NCBI GenBank assembly: GCA_041658955.1
Contig: JBAZZE010000002.1
Coordinates: 1 to 64,000, forward strand
Direction: 5' to 3'
Source: UBA2283 sp041658955
GTDB lineage: Bacteria > Patescibacteriota > Microgenomatia > UBA12405
DNA: 64,000 nucleotides
Shown here piece by piece: positions 1-8,240 of the stretch. Position 1 is the first letter of the stretch. Each line of letters opens with the position of its first letter. Position numbers and translations under genes: made by a program. The notes below the pieces were generated by a model. The model saw nothing but the letters and a program-made list of their open reading frames with translations. It was not told the DNA's origin and did no database searches.

Positions 1-723
1 ATTTAAAATATTGGCAGCGGCGAAGGCAGCCAGTATATTGGAAACTTGATAAAGATAATTACTATCGGTACTGATGAGTATTTTGTTGATATTAAAAGAC
101 AACTTGGTAGGGGTTAACTTGATATCAGTGGCTCTATAATCGGCTTTTTCTTGGGTACTGTAGGTAATAACATTTTTGGGATTTAGGGCAGTTATTATTT
201 GGTATGAGTGGTCATCTTTGTTGAGAATGCTGTGCTTAGTTTGCGTAAATAATTTGGCTTTGGTGTTGATGTAATGAGCCATGTCTCTAAAATCGTCGAG
301 GTGTTCGTGTGAAGTGTTGGTGATCAGAGCAACTTCAAAGTTACAACCCCAAAAGCGGTATTGGTCAATTGCATGGGCGGTAACTTCGATAACTGCATGA
401 GTAATCCCCTGTTCAACCATGTTTCTGAATATCTTTTGGACAATTTTAGAATCAGGTGAAGTTGTATGGAGGCCGACACTGACATTTTTTTCACCAATTT
501 TGGCTCCAAGAGTAGAGATAGAGCCAACTTTAACTCCTGATTGAAGTAGTAACTCATGAAGCAAGTTGACTGTGGTGGTTTTACCATCGGTGCCAGTTAC
601 CGCAATTAAAGTTAGTTTCTTGGAAGGAAATCCAAAATAAAAATTAAAAAATATACTTTTTGGTAAATGCCAAAATATATTTTTGAGTTTTTGGATGTAG
701 ATCTTTACAATTGAAGCGGTCAT
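1..723 (-). CDS. murE: MurE-like UDP-N-acetylmuramyl peptide ligase, 3' end cut by window edge
   Basis: The frame is open from an ATG at 723 to the first base of the window, giving 241 N-terminal residues; the C-terminus lies outside. A Mur-ligase ATP-binding loop GTDGKTTT sits at residues 44-51, followed by a TTSPDS segment and an ITNTSHEHLD motif, both typical of the MurE central domain. MurE joins the third amino acid to UDP-MurNAc-dipeptide in the cytoplasm. The usual N-terminal uridine-binding domain of roughly 90-100 residues is missing: only about 43 residues precede the P-loop, and these are hydrophobic and basic. It follows ftsI on the same strand, and its own promoter overlaps the ftsI stop. 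A MurE-like or MurT-like ligase of different specificity is possible. Confidence 0.85.
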   Translation of the reverse strand, partial: MTASIVKIYIQKLKNIFWHLPKSIFFNFYFGFPSKKLTLIAVTGTDGKTTTVNLLHELLLQSGVKVGSISTLGAKIGEKNVSVGLHTTSPDSKIVQKIFRNMVEQGITHAVIEVTAHAIDQYRFWGCNFEVALITNTSHEHLDDFRDMAHYINTKAKLFTQTKHSILNKDDHSYQIITALNPKNVITYSTQEKADYRATDIKLTPTKLSFNINKILISTDSNYLYQVSNILAAFAAANILN

Positions 724-736
724 TTCGTACAAAGGA

Positions 737-745
737 ATTATAACA
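737..745 (-). promoter_or_regulatory. extended -10 promoter for the murE-like gene
   Basis: Read on the minus strand the site is TGTTATAAT, a perfect TGn-TATAAT extended -10. It overlaps the end of ftsI and lies 13 nt before the murE ATG, predicting a leader of only about 6 nt. The wider string TCTGTTATAATTC recurs upstream of glyS. No convincing -35 box is visible. Inferred from sequence alone. Confidence 0.55.
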
Positions 746-2354
746 GAGATGGTAAATTTTCCGCTATTTTATACCAAATTGGAGCAGCGGTACTCGATCC
801 CCAAGGTGAGCTTCGGGGATTGTGAATAGTGACAATCATGGTGAATGATGGATTCTGACAGGGACTAAAACCAATATATGAAGCGATAGTAGTCGAATCT
901 GAGTAACCACCTTTGACGGCTACTTGTGAGGTACCGCTTTTTCCGCAAACTTCAAGAGAATCTGGTTTAAATTTTGCGACTACACCGTTTTCGACACTGT
1001 ATTTTAAAATTCCTTTTATTAATTCTATTGACTTAGGATCATAGACTTTGGTGGTAACAGTTTTTTGATCTTGGTTGAAATGAGGACTGACTCGAACTCC
1101 ATTGTTGGCAATGGTATTAAAAGCAGTTAACATCTGAACTTGGGTGACCGCAAAACCTTGGCCAAAAGAAGCTGTAGCCAGATCAATCTCGGGCCAGTAA
1201 CTTTTTTGAAGTGGTCTAGCTTCTCCGGGTAAATCGATTCCAGTTTTGCGATCAAGCCCTAAAAGCTTAAAGTATTTTAAAAATTTATCTAAGCCAACTT
1301 CTTTAATAATGTAACTCATGCCGATGTTATCGGAATTTTTAATAATATCTTTGAGATCAGAATTGGCATGAAAGCTACTATCCCAGTTACTGATATTGTA
1401 TTGACCGATTTGGTTTGGTCGGTCGCACTTGGTACAGATAAAATCAGGCTGGATAGAATTTGAATCGAGAGCTAAGGTCATAACTAATGGTTTGACGATA
1501 GACCCTGGTTCAAATAAATTGGCAATAATCGGGTTGGAAAGTAGTGGGGTGGCACTTGAAGTGGCAATTGCACTAGCAGTGGCTTCAGCACTACTTGAGG
1601 CGGTTTGGGCGCTCATAGCGATAATTCCACCAGTGCTTGGATCCATTATTAAAATTTCTCCTGAATCAGCTGAAAATTGTTTGATGCCCTCGGCTAGAGT
1701 AGTTTCAATAAGGTGCTGAATTTGGCGATTTACATAGGTGGGAATGTCACTCCCTTTGACCGGATCAATAATCCAACCAGGATGAGTCAGAATGGTGTTG
1801 CCCACTGCATCTTTTGTTTCCCAAGAAAAACCAACCTTACCCGAGAGTTGTCTTTTGTAATAACCTGCCAGACCGTTTGGTCCTAAGAACAAATTGCCTA
1901 GGTTGCCTTCGCTCAACATTGGCTTACTTATTTTGGAAAAAACAATTCCTGGATCATTGATTTCTTTTATTTGAGGAAGGCTAAAGTATCCAGAGAGACT
2001 CAGCCACTTTTGCTTGTCATTTTGAACAAATTTGTTGAGTTTATCGATATCTGATTGGGGTAACTCTGGATTTTTGGAAGTCAATAAAGCAGTAATTCCA
2101 TCGCTTTTTATTTTTAAGTCAGGTTTGTAAACGTTAGCTTGGAAAAGAGTCTGGTAAGAGACTAGAGGTATTCCGCGATTATCTAGGATATTCCCCATTT
2201 CCGGTTTGATGGTAGTAGTCTTAAAACTTTGAGACTGTAATTGTTTGGAAAGTTCCGGGTATCTAACAACTTGGATATAAAAGAGTTTAATAACTATCGC
2301 CAAATAGCAAAAAGCGATAGTCAACACCACTGTTTTTTGACGGTCAGGAATCAT
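738..2354 (-). CDS. ftsI: FtsI/PBP2-type peptidoglycan D,D-transpeptidase
   Basis: A 538-residue class B penicillin-binding protein that crosslinks septal peptidoglycan outside the membrane. One N-terminal membrane segment spans about residues 8-30, a PBP-dimer region follows, and the transpeptidase domain starts near 230. The active-site motifs are SIVK (Ser285-Lys288), SDN (341-343) and KSGT (472-475), the last replacing the commoner KTGT. An Ala/Ser/Thr-rich stretch at about 248-270 interrupts the region just before the catalytic serine, where relatives have a short conserved loop. The start overlaps the ftsL-like gene by 4 nt (ATGA), so the two are probably translationally coupled. The order rsmH-ftsL-ftsI is that of a classical division and cell-wall cluster. 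Confidence 0.95.
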   Translation of the reverse strand: MIPDRQKTVVLTIAFCYLAIVIKLFYIQVVRYPELSKQLQSQSFKTTTIKPEMGNILDNRGIPLVSYQTLFQANVYKPDLKIKSDGITALLTSKNPELPQSDIDKLNKFVQNDKQKWLSLSGYFSLPQIKEINDPGIVFSKISKPMLSEGNLGNLFLGPNGLAGYYKRQLSGKVGFSWETKDAVGNTILTHPGWIIDPVKGSDIPTYVNRQIQHLIETTLAEGIKQFSADSGEILIMDPSTGGIIAMSAQTASSSAEATASAIATSSATPLLSNPIIANLFEPGSIVKPLVMTLALDSNSIQPDFICTKCDRPNQIGQYNISNWDSSFHANSDLKDIIKNSDNIGMSYIIKEVGLDKFLKYFKLLGLDRKTGIDLPGEARPLQKSYWPEIDLATASFGQGFAVTQVQMLTAFNTIANNGVRVSPHFNQDQKTVTTKVYDPKSIELIKGILKYSVENGVVAKFKPDSLEVCGKSGTSQVAVKGGYSDSTTIASYIGFSPCQNPSFTMIVTIHNPRSSPWGSSTAAPIWYKIAENLPSLL

Positions 2355-2608
2355 GGATTAATTTGAATAGTCTTGGTAATTGGTTTTAAGTTTTTAGTAG
2401 TTGGATTATTTTGAAGTTTGGTTAGAGAGTTTTGTTCTAAATAGGTGGTCTTATACAATTGAGCTTCAATTTGATTTGTTTCTAATTTCTTTTGAACTAG
2501 GTTGGCTTGATTACTGATATCGACAATATTGATTGAGTAAAAAATCGAGAAACCTACTTGAGCCAAAAAACAGATTACTGAGAAAACCAAAAGAACAATA
2601 TTGGACAT
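2351..2608 (-). CDS. ftsL: FtsL-like bitopic cell-division protein
   Basis: An 85-residue protein with an N-terminal membrane segment (about residues 3-26) followed by a Gln/Asn/Glu-rich helical stretch (about 30-65) that could form a coiled coil, and a polar tail. FtsL sequences are too divergent for motif recognition; the call rests on size, topology and position exactly between rsmH and ftsI. It would act with FtsB/FtsQ to activate the septal synthase. It overlaps rsmH by 1 nt (TAATG) and ftsI by 4 nt, consistent with one transcript. Confidence 0.7.
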   Translation of the reverse strand: MSNIVLLVFSVICFLAQVGFSIFYSINIVDISNQANLVQKKLETNQIEAQLYKTTYLEQNSLTKLQNNPTTKNLKPITKTIQINP

Positions 2609-3495
2609 TAGTTTATTCTATACGATCGGAGAACTGCTGATCTACTGAGTGGATTACTGAGGGTTTCTTGATGGCTAGCAGTTACTGCTTTTGAGGATGT
2701 TGAAGTTATCTGGTTGGGGTGATGTTCCCGAATGAATTGTTTAACAATACGATCTTCACCAGAGTGAAAAGAGATAATACAAATGGTGGAGTTTTTTAAT
2801 TGGGGAATATCTAGGCTAGATTCTAAAAAGTGTCGGAGATTCTCAAATTCTTGGTTGACCACTATTCGAAGGGCCATAAATATTTTGGTGCTAGGATCGA
2901 TTTTGGTGCGAATACCTTTGACTTTATAGGCATCACGGATTACCTGGGCCAGAGTGGCACCATCTTTGATTGGCGAGGACTGTCTTTTGGTAATTATTCT
3001 TTGGGCTAGTGGTTTACTTAATTTTTCTTGAGCAATTTTGGAAAAAATATTGAACAGTTGTTCAAATGAATAAGTGTTGATAATTTTTTCGGCAGTAAGT
3101 TCTTGGGTGGTTGGATCTAGTCTCATATCAAGCGATTGGGGGTCGTTGAATGAAAACCCTCGACCAGGTTCTTTTTGCTGGTTTGAACTTAGCCCAAGGT
3201 CGAGTAGAAGCCCACTAATAGGAGTATTAATATTTTCTTTTAGTATTTGAGATAAGTTAGCAAAATTACCCTTAATTGGGTGAAATTTATCTTTGAATCC
3301 AGCCTTGGTTATCCGTGTAGTAGCCAAGTCGAGATTTGACTGATCACTATCTATACCATAGACCTCACCTCCATTTTTAAGGATTTCCAAGGTGTGTCCT
3401 CCATTACCTAAGGTGCCGTCAATATAGACACGACCCGACTCAACAGAGAGGAGTTCTAAGACTTGATTCAAGAGTACTGGGACGTGATATTCCAT
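2608..3495 (-). CDS. rsmH: RsmH, 16S rRNA (cytosine-1402-N4) methyltransferase
   Basis: A 295-residue protein that transfers a methyl group from SAM to the N4 of C1402 in 16S rRNA. The SAM-binding loop DGTLGNGGH lies at residues 26-34, followed by LLLDLGLSS and a FSFNDPQSLDMRLD segment, both family signatures, and a late ISFHSGEDRIVKQF motif. The length is close to the family norm of about 300. It overlaps the lipoprotein gene by 1 nt upstream and the ftsL-like gene by 1 nt downstream. Also known as MraW. No mraZ precedes it here, unlike in many bacterial clusters. Confidence 0.97.
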   Translation of the reverse strand: MEYHVPVLLNQVLELLSVESGRVYIDGTLGNGGHTLEILKNGGEVYGIDSDQSNLDLATTRITKAGFKDKFHPIKGNFANLSQILKENINTPISGLLLDLGLSSNQQKEPGRGFSFNDPQSLDMRLDPTTQELTAEKIINTYSFEQLFNIFSKIAQEKLSKPLAQRIITKRQSSPIKDGATLAQVIRDAYKVKGIRTKIDPSTKIFMALRIVVNQEFENLRHFLESSLDIPQLKNSTICIISFHSGEDRIVKQFIREHHPNQITSTSSKAVTASHQETLSNPLSRSAVLRSYRIN

Positions 3496-4133
3496 TAAGG
3501 CTTGGGGTAGTCGCCTGACAGAGTGCTAGTGCCACTACTGAAAACCGAATAACCACCGCGGTATTGCTTGATAAGAGTGAAGAAATTGTTACCAGTAAGT
3601 TTGGCGGGTAATGGTACTTCAAAATTATCGGTAGTTAACTTTAGAACCTTATCCTTTTTCAAATCAGCGGTAGATTTGAGGACAAAAGATGATTCATAAG
3701 TTGATACCTGACCGTTGGTGTTGTAGAACTTTAAAGATAAAGTACCACCGTTAACACCTTCGTCATATTTGTACTTACAACCGTTGGTACAACTTTCAGT
3801 ACCAAGCAATAACTTTCTCTCAAGACTACTGGTTACATCTTTAATGGTGTCACCCAAACCTTTTTCTATTTCGACAGATTCATCCTTAGCCGAATAAATT
3901 AATTCATACTCGATAGAAGCGACGCTCTTAGGAATTTCACTGATTTTCAGAAAAAGCATATGTCCATCCTCACGAGGGGTAAGATTGATTAGTGGTCGTT
4001 CGCCAACAGGAATTTCAATCAATTTTGGAGTAGGTGTGGGAGTTGCCGCTGGAGCAACCTTTTTTGGGCCACAAGCTGATAATAAAAAGGCCGATGCAAG
4101 TATCAGGGAATAGTAGGTAATTTTATTTCTCAT
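3495..4133 (-). CDS. predicted lipoprotein of unknown function
   Basis: 212 residues. The N-terminus is a clear lipoprotein signal: a hydrophobic run ending in LLSAC with the lipidated cysteine at residue 21. A Thr/Pro linker (TPTPTPK, about 31-37) then leads to a beta-rich extracellular portion with two cysteines close together (CTNGC). No catalytic motif was recognised. It lies between glyS and rsmH, overlapping glyS by 11 nt, so it is co-transcribed with translation and division genes. A role in envelope assembly or surface display is possible but is only inferred from location. Confidence 0.8.
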   Translation of the reverse strand: MRNKITYYSLILASAFLLSACGPKKVAPAATPTPTPKLIEIPVGERPLINLTPREDGHMLFLKISEIPKSVASIEYELIYSAKDESVEIEKGLGDTIKDVTSSLERKLLLGTESCTNGCKYKYDEGVNGGTLSLKFYNTNGQVSTYESSFVLKSTADLKKDKVLKLTTDNFEVPLPAKLTGNNFFTLIKQYRGGYSVFSSGTSTLSGDYPKP

Positions 4134-5454
4134 ATAAGGAGTTTAGTTGGATTGATAACCAATTGTCAACTTCGTCAAGTTTTATCCGTGTTTGGGTCAT
4201 GGTGTCACGATCGCGAATGGAGACAGTGTTGTCTTCCAATGTCTGAAAGTCGACGACGGCACACCAAGGTGTTCCAATCTCGTCCTGGCGACGATATTTT
4301 TTACCGATATTACTACTGTCATCAAAGTCAACTGAGTATTTTTTTGATAAGGTTTTCCACAAGTCTTGAGCCTTATTGACTAGTTCTGGTTTGTTGGAAG
4401 CTAGTGGAAATATTGCCATTTTATAGGCAGAAACTAGTGGGCTAATTTTTAATACAGTGCGAGTATCTCCACTGTCTAGTTTTTCCTCTTGGTAAGCATC
4501 AAGAAGTAAGAAGAAAAATGATCGATCAACTCCTCCGGAAGTTTCGACGATGTGAGGCAAATACTTTTCGTGAGTGACAGGATCGAGATAAGTAAGATCC
4601 TGACCGCTGAATTTACCATGTTGGGTCAAATCGTAGTCAGAACGCCAGTGAATTCCTTCCATCTCAGCCCAACCCCAAGGGGCATTGTATTCGATGTCAA
4701 AAGCTTTCTTGGCGTAAAAAATCAATTCGTCGTCACCGTGTTGGCGGAAACGCAAGCTATCTTTTTTGTTAAATAGTTTGAGATACCAGTCCATTCTTTC
4801 TTGTTTCCAGTATTCGTACCATTTATCCATTTCTGAAGGGTGGGTGAAATATTGGATATCCCACTGTTCAAACTCGCGGGTGCGATAGAGAAAGTTTTTG
4901 GGCGTAATCTCATTACGAAATGCTTTTCCAATCTGAGCTATACCAAAGGGTATTTTGACTCGGCAAGAATTGACTATATTTTTAAAATCAAGATAGATTG
5001 TTTGACAAGCTTCTCCGCGCAGATAAGCTGCCATTTTTTCACCTTCAATGACACCTATCTCAGTATGAAAAAGAATATTGTATTTTCGAGGGGCAGTAAA
5101 TTCTCCACCACATTCTGGACATTTTGGAGCATTGTCGATCAAGTCTGGTCGGAAACGTTTGTGGCAAGATTTGCATTCAACCAATTCATCACCAAAATTT
5201 TTAACATGACCGGAGGCTTCCCAGACTCGGGGATGGGTAATAATAGTTCCGTCTATCATGACCACATCAGGTCGAGTGGTGACATTGCTTCTAATCCACA
5301 AATCTTTCCAGTTCTTTTTCATGAGGGAACCGATGGGTCCGTAGTCATAGAAACCTTGAACTCCTCCATAGATTTCAGAATTTTGAAAAATTATTCCCCG
5401 ACGTTTACACAGGGAAACAATATTGGCGGTCAGGTCGTTTTGGTTTGTGCTCAT
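4123..5454 (-). CDS. glyS: glycyl-tRNA synthetase, single-chain (alpha2) type
   Basis: A 443-residue class II aminoacyl-tRNA synthetase that charges tRNA-Gly. The glycine-family motif GFYDYGPIGSLMKKNW starts near residue 34. Two CxxC pairs (94/97 and 112/115) form a probable zinc knuckle. Class II motif 2 is seen as FRNE at 179-182, followed by the RTREFEQWD block. The C-terminal anticodon-binding domain ends near residue 440. This is the alpha2 form, not the alpha2beta2 GlyQ/GlyS pair. The gene is preceded by a T-box leader whose specifier and discriminator positions both match glycine, and its ribosome-binding AGG is part of that leader. Confidence 0.97.
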   Translation of the reverse strand: MSTNQNDLTANIVSLCKRRGIIFQNSEIYGGVQGFYDYGPIGSLMKKNWKDLWIRSNVTTRPDVVMIDGTIITHPRVWEASGHVKNFGDELVECKSCHKRFRPDLIDNAPKCPECGGEFTAPRKYNILFHTEIGVIEGEKMAAYLRGEACQTIYLDFKNIVNSCRVKIPFGIAQIGKAFRNEITPKNFLYRTREFEQWDIQYFTHPSEMDKWYEYWKQERMDWYLKLFNKKDSLRFRQHGDDELIFYAKKAFDIEYNAPWGWAEMEGIHWRSDYDLTQHGKFSGQDLTYLDPVTHEKYLPHIVETSGGVDRSFFFLLLDAYQEEKLDSGDTRTVLKISPLVSAYKMAIFPLASNKPELVNKAQDLWKTLSKKYSVDFDDSSNIGKKYRRQDEIGTPWCAVVDFQTLEDNTVSIRDRDTMTQTRIKLDEVDNWLSIQLNSLYEK

Positions 5455-5587
5455 AGTACCTAAATTATAAATAAAAAATATAATTTAGGGCTCCAGTACT
5501 ATCCGGAGGGTTCCACCCTAATTGTCCAGTTTACACTGAACCACTTAATCTGAGTTGTTAAATAGGGAGCCAATCCCCTACTTTGAT
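5455..5587 (-). promoter_or_regulatory. T-box leader with minimal specifier hairpin, probably translational, upstream of glyS
   Basis: On the minus strand 5519-5487 reads AGGG-UGGAACC-CUCC, a 10-nt loop, GGAG-CCCU: the complete T-box antiterminator/antisequestrator fold with helices A1 (AGGG/CCCU) and A2 (CUCC/GGAG) around the 7-nt UGGNACC bulge. The variable base is A, matching the U73 discriminator of bacterial tRNA-Gly. Upstream, UUCAGU-GUAA-ACUGGA (5540-5525) is a stem III-like hairpin with a GNRA loop. The first hairpin (5583-5560) holds GGC, a glycine codon, in its terminal loop at 5571-5569; no distal stem I is present. Downstream an 11-bp inverted repeat (arms 5489-5479 and 5469-5459) pairs the 3' antiterminator strand with the AGG-containing segment just before the ATG. 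It lacks a following U-run, so translational control is favoured over attenuation. Confidence 0.85.
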
Positions 5588-5592
5588 AATGA

Positions 5593-5601
5593 ATTATAAC
5601 A
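5593..5601 (-). promoter_or_regulatory. extended -10 promoter for the glyS T-box transcript
   Basis: The minus-strand sequence is TGTTATAAT, a TGn-TATAAT extended -10, located between recO and the T-box. A start about 7 nt downstream (near 5587) would place only a few bases before the first T-box hairpin. That sets the leader length at about 130 nt and argues against an upstream, longer stem I. No good -35 is seen. Confidence 0.6.
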
Positions 5602-5630
5602 GAATCATCCCAACGGTCATTTTAAAGGGT

Positions 5631-6191
5631 TTATTTAAAAAGTTTACTGCTTTGTAGCGGTCGCTCAATAATTGACTCCAAGAATTGTTTGATTTGTTTT
5701 TGGCTTTCTTTGTAATCCTGTATTTGGTAGCTTTGACTGACAGCCTCAGGCACACCAAATCCTAATGACTCCAATAGTTGAATTTCATGACGGATAAGTG
5801 AGGAAAATTCATTTTTATTGACAGATTCGATGAGAGCGCAAGTGGTTTCGAAAACATTTTCGAGCTGCTGGTTTTCGGCTATAAAATGGTTGATTATTTC
5901 CAAAAAATAAAAAATGAGATTTAGCTGGGTCAGACTTTTGGTCTGTAACAGGGTATGTTTTAGAACTACTGTGTCAGCCAGCCAATAGCGATCCCCTTTT
6001 TCATAGAGCTGAGTCTTGATGAGGTTACCGAGTTCCAGACTCCCTTGTCGATGACTTTTACTTGACTTAACGCCTTTGGCACTAACGATAACTTTGCCTA
6101 AAGATTCGGTTAATAGAGTGATGACCTCATCTGACTCCAGAGATCGACGATGATTAACAACAATAGCCTTAGTAGTCAGGTAGCGAGACAT
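5631..6191 (-). CDS. recO: DNA repair protein RecO
   Basis: 186 residues. The N-terminal OB-fold region contains the family pattern TKAIVVNHR near residue 7, followed by DEVITLLTESLGKV and SAKGVKSSKSHRQGSLE, which match RecO. RecO anneals single strands and loads RecA at gaps together with RecR. The protein is shorter than typical RecO (about 240) and lacks an obvious C-terminal zinc-binding cysteine cluster; the last 40 residues are Gln/Ser/Lys-rich. It overlaps the DUF4012 gene by 1 nt (TAATG). The promoter for glyS starts about 30 bp beyond its stop. Confidence 0.85.
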   Translation of the reverse strand: MSRYLTTKAIVVNHRRSLESDEVITLLTESLGKVIVSAKGVKSSKSHRQGSLELGNLIKTQLYEKGDRYWLADTVVLKHTLLQTKSLTQLNLIFYFLEIINHFIAENQQLENVFETTCALIESVNKNEFSSLIRHEIQLLESLGFGVPEAVSQSYQIQDYKESQKQIKQFLESIIERPLQSSKLFK

Positions 6192-8212
6192 TAGGGAGTG
6201 ATTTTGAGTGTCTTATCACTGTTCCAGACAAATGACTCTTTTTGTTTACCGTTGACCCAGACTTCATAGTCGATTGGTTTGGTACCGGGCTGTTTTTGGA
6301 GTAATAGACTGTAATTAGGTGACATCTTGACACTACTTTTATAGTTAACAGTAGTCTTACTGCTTGATTTGGCATAGAGAGGATATTTGTCGCCATAGAA
6401 TCCTTCAAAGACAGTTTTACCAAGCTCTTCGTAGACCAATGGTTCAACCTCAGAACCGGTTAGCTTAATCAACTCGCTGCCCTTGGGGACATAAAAGCGG
6501 AATAGATCTCGGTACTTAGGTGCATTGAGACACAAGTCACCTTTTTCAAGGTTACAGTTTGAACCGGCACTAGGGTTGGTATAAGTGGTGGTCACTTTGT
6601 GTTCGACTTTGTCACCAGTGACAGTAATTTCGTGTTTAATTTTTTGTCTAATGAAAATATTACTTTTGGCAGAAGCAAAGTTGGCATCATTAAGATGAAA
6701 GTAATCAGTGTTGGCATCACTTTGGGTGATGTTGCCGGTGATATTGATCAATGATGCTGACTTTTGGAGCTCTTCATCGGGGAAGTAGAAGAGAATATGT
6801 TTTTCATTTACATTATTGAAGAAAGCTTCACCCAAAAGTGGTATCTTAGTTTTTTCAGAACCTAGGGCATTACTAAGTAAAGCTTGCATTAGTGGAGCTA
6901 AGAAATCTTTACGATTTTTCTCAATATAGTTACGAGGTCTACCGGAAATCCATTCAAGATCGTAAATGATTTTGGGACAACCATCGCATCTCTTATCTGG
7001 TTCGGTGGTAAATGTTCCGACGCGGGTATCGAGTTTACCAAGAACGCCGACAAGGTCGACTAAAACATTGGTATCGATAGCGACTACAGCATCGAAGGTA
7101 TCTTTTTTACCCATGGTCTTGTAATAAGTGTCCATGAATATCTTGGCATCAGTGGGGAAATCAGGTGAAAGATTGCTATCACGAAGATTTAAGTAAGGAA
7201 CATTGATGTGGTAAGACTTAATCAGACGTGGTGCGGGTACTTGTGATTGAAGTTTGTCATCGAGATCATAAATGTTACTAGCAGGACCGGGAACAACTTT
7301 TCCTTTGTCCATCTTGAGAGTGGCATAAGCAGTCCAAAATCCACCACTAGGTCGAAGCTCACCTTCGTTTTGGAAGATGACCAGATAACTACGGGGTTTG
7401 TCTTTACCAAGCAACCAAGAAGTTTTGGATAAAAGTGGTTTACCGTTATCGAGATATTTTTGGACTTGAGATAAAGTGGCCGATAGTTGATTAAATTTGT
7501 CATGAATCGCAATACCCTTATATTCAGCTGGATAGCGGTTGATATCGATCTCGTTCAAAGTTGCCGAAATTTTGGTTATTTTTTTATCAATAGTATCAAG
7601 GTGGGGAACCAGGCCTTCAATGGAATTGGTCAAAAAAGTAATCCGATCTTCAGTGGTTTTGGCACTACTAGTGGCGGTACCTTTGAGTCCCAAAAAGTCT
7701 TGGTAAGGTTCGATGGTTTGAATTAGAACAGTCCCAGTATCCAGTCCTTCAAGACTGACCGAGATCATCCGTTTGGCATCGGCATAATAATCTTTGGCAC
7801 GTGGAACGGCGCTCAGATAGGCAAAACGACTTAAAGAAACATCTAGGGATTTGATTTTATTTTTGAGATTATCAATTTCTGATTGGGTTTTTTTAAGATC
7901 TTTTTGGGCGACGGCATCTTGAAGTAGTTTGGCATCATCCTTAAGTGCCATGGCTTGGGTGTAGAGCTTTTTACCAGGGACATAGACCAAAAAGAAACCA
8001 GCAGTGCCAGCGATAGTAACCAAAATAAGCAATACAGAAAGAACTGACACAAAAATCTTTAGAGCTTTGTTAGTTTTTTTAGTCTTCTTTTGCATATCTA
8101 GTGGTGAACTATAAGCAGGAGTGGAAGCTGGAGTAACTACCTCAGTGGTGGTAGTTGATTGGGCTCTAGCTTCGGGAGCACTGTTTTTGATGATGGGAGG
8201 AATGTCGGTCAT
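6191..8212 (-). CDS. DUF4012-family membrane-anchored extracellular protein
   Basis: 673 residues. A Thr/Pro/Ser-rich cytoplasmic head is followed by a membrane segment at about 51-78, a helical, coiled-coil-like stretch (84-135) and a large outside portion. The DUF4012 signature is around 270-300: PRSYLVIFQNEGELRPSGGF. The family is widespread in CPR and Gram-positive bacteria, often beside polysaccharide genes; its activity is not established. Position supports a surface role: it stands at the junction between cell-wall genes and the glycan operon, and the next downstream gene after it on this strand is recO. A weak resemblance to LytR-CpsA-Psr-type topology is inference only. Confidence 0.85.
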   Translation of the reverse strand: MTDIPPIIKNSAPEARAQSTTTTEVVTPASTPAYSSPLDMQKKTKKTNKALKIFVSVLSVLLILVTIAGTAGFFLVYVPGKKLYTQAMALKDDAKLLQDAVAQKDLKKTQSEIDNLKNKIKSLDVSLSRFAYLSAVPRAKDYYADAKRMISVSLEGLDTGTVLIQTIEPYQDFLGLKGTATSSAKTTEDRITFLTNSIEGLVPHLDTIDKKITKISATLNEIDINRYPAEYKGIAIHDKFNQLSATLSQVQKYLDNGKPLLSKTSWLLGKDKPRSYLVIFQNEGELRPSGGFWTAYATLKMDKGKVVPGPASNIYDLDDKLQSQVPAPRLIKSYHINVPYLNLRDSNLSPDFPTDAKIFMDTYYKTMGKKDTFDAVVAIDTNVLVDLVGVLGKLDTRVGTFTTEPDKRCDGCPKIIYDLEWISGRPRNYIEKNRKDFLAPLMQALLSNALGSEKTKIPLLGEAFFNNVNEKHILFYFPDEELQKSASLINITGNITQSDANTDYFHLNDANFASAKSNIFIRQKIKHEITVTGDKVEHKVTTTYTNPSAGSNCNLEKGDLCLNAPKYRDLFRFYVPKGSELIKLTGSEVEPLVYEELGKTVFEGFYGDKYPLYAKSSSKTTVNYKSSVKMSPNYSLLLQKQPGTKPIDYEVWVNGKQKESFVWNSDKTLKITP

Positions 8213-8219
8213 AAACTAG

Positions 8220-8225
8220 TTTATA
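8220..8225 (-). promoter_or_regulatory. possible -10 element for the DUF4012 gene
   Basis: Minus-strand TATAAA lies 7 nt before the DUF4012 ATG, in a 28-nt gap after the sugar transferase stop. The spacing would give a leaderless transcript, as at several other starts in this window. There is no extended TGn and no -35, so this is tentative. Confidence 0.35.
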
Positions 8226-8240
8226 GAAAAATGCCAGATT

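Noticed and set aside
1429..1719. 96-codon plus-strand open frame opposite ftsI
   Set aside because: Shadow of the Ala/Ser-rich stretch and transpeptidase coding sequence on the other strand.
4840..5463. 207-codon open frame on the plus strand opposite glyS
   Set aside because: It lies entirely antisense to the well-supported glyS gene and shows no recognisable domain; its composition is that expected of a reverse-frame shadow.
5459..5489. 11-bp hairpin just before glyS read as an intrinsic terminator
   Set aside because: On the minus strand the stem is followed directly by UACUAUG, not a U-run, and its 3' arm includes the AGG before the start codon, so sequestration of the ribosome site is the better reading.
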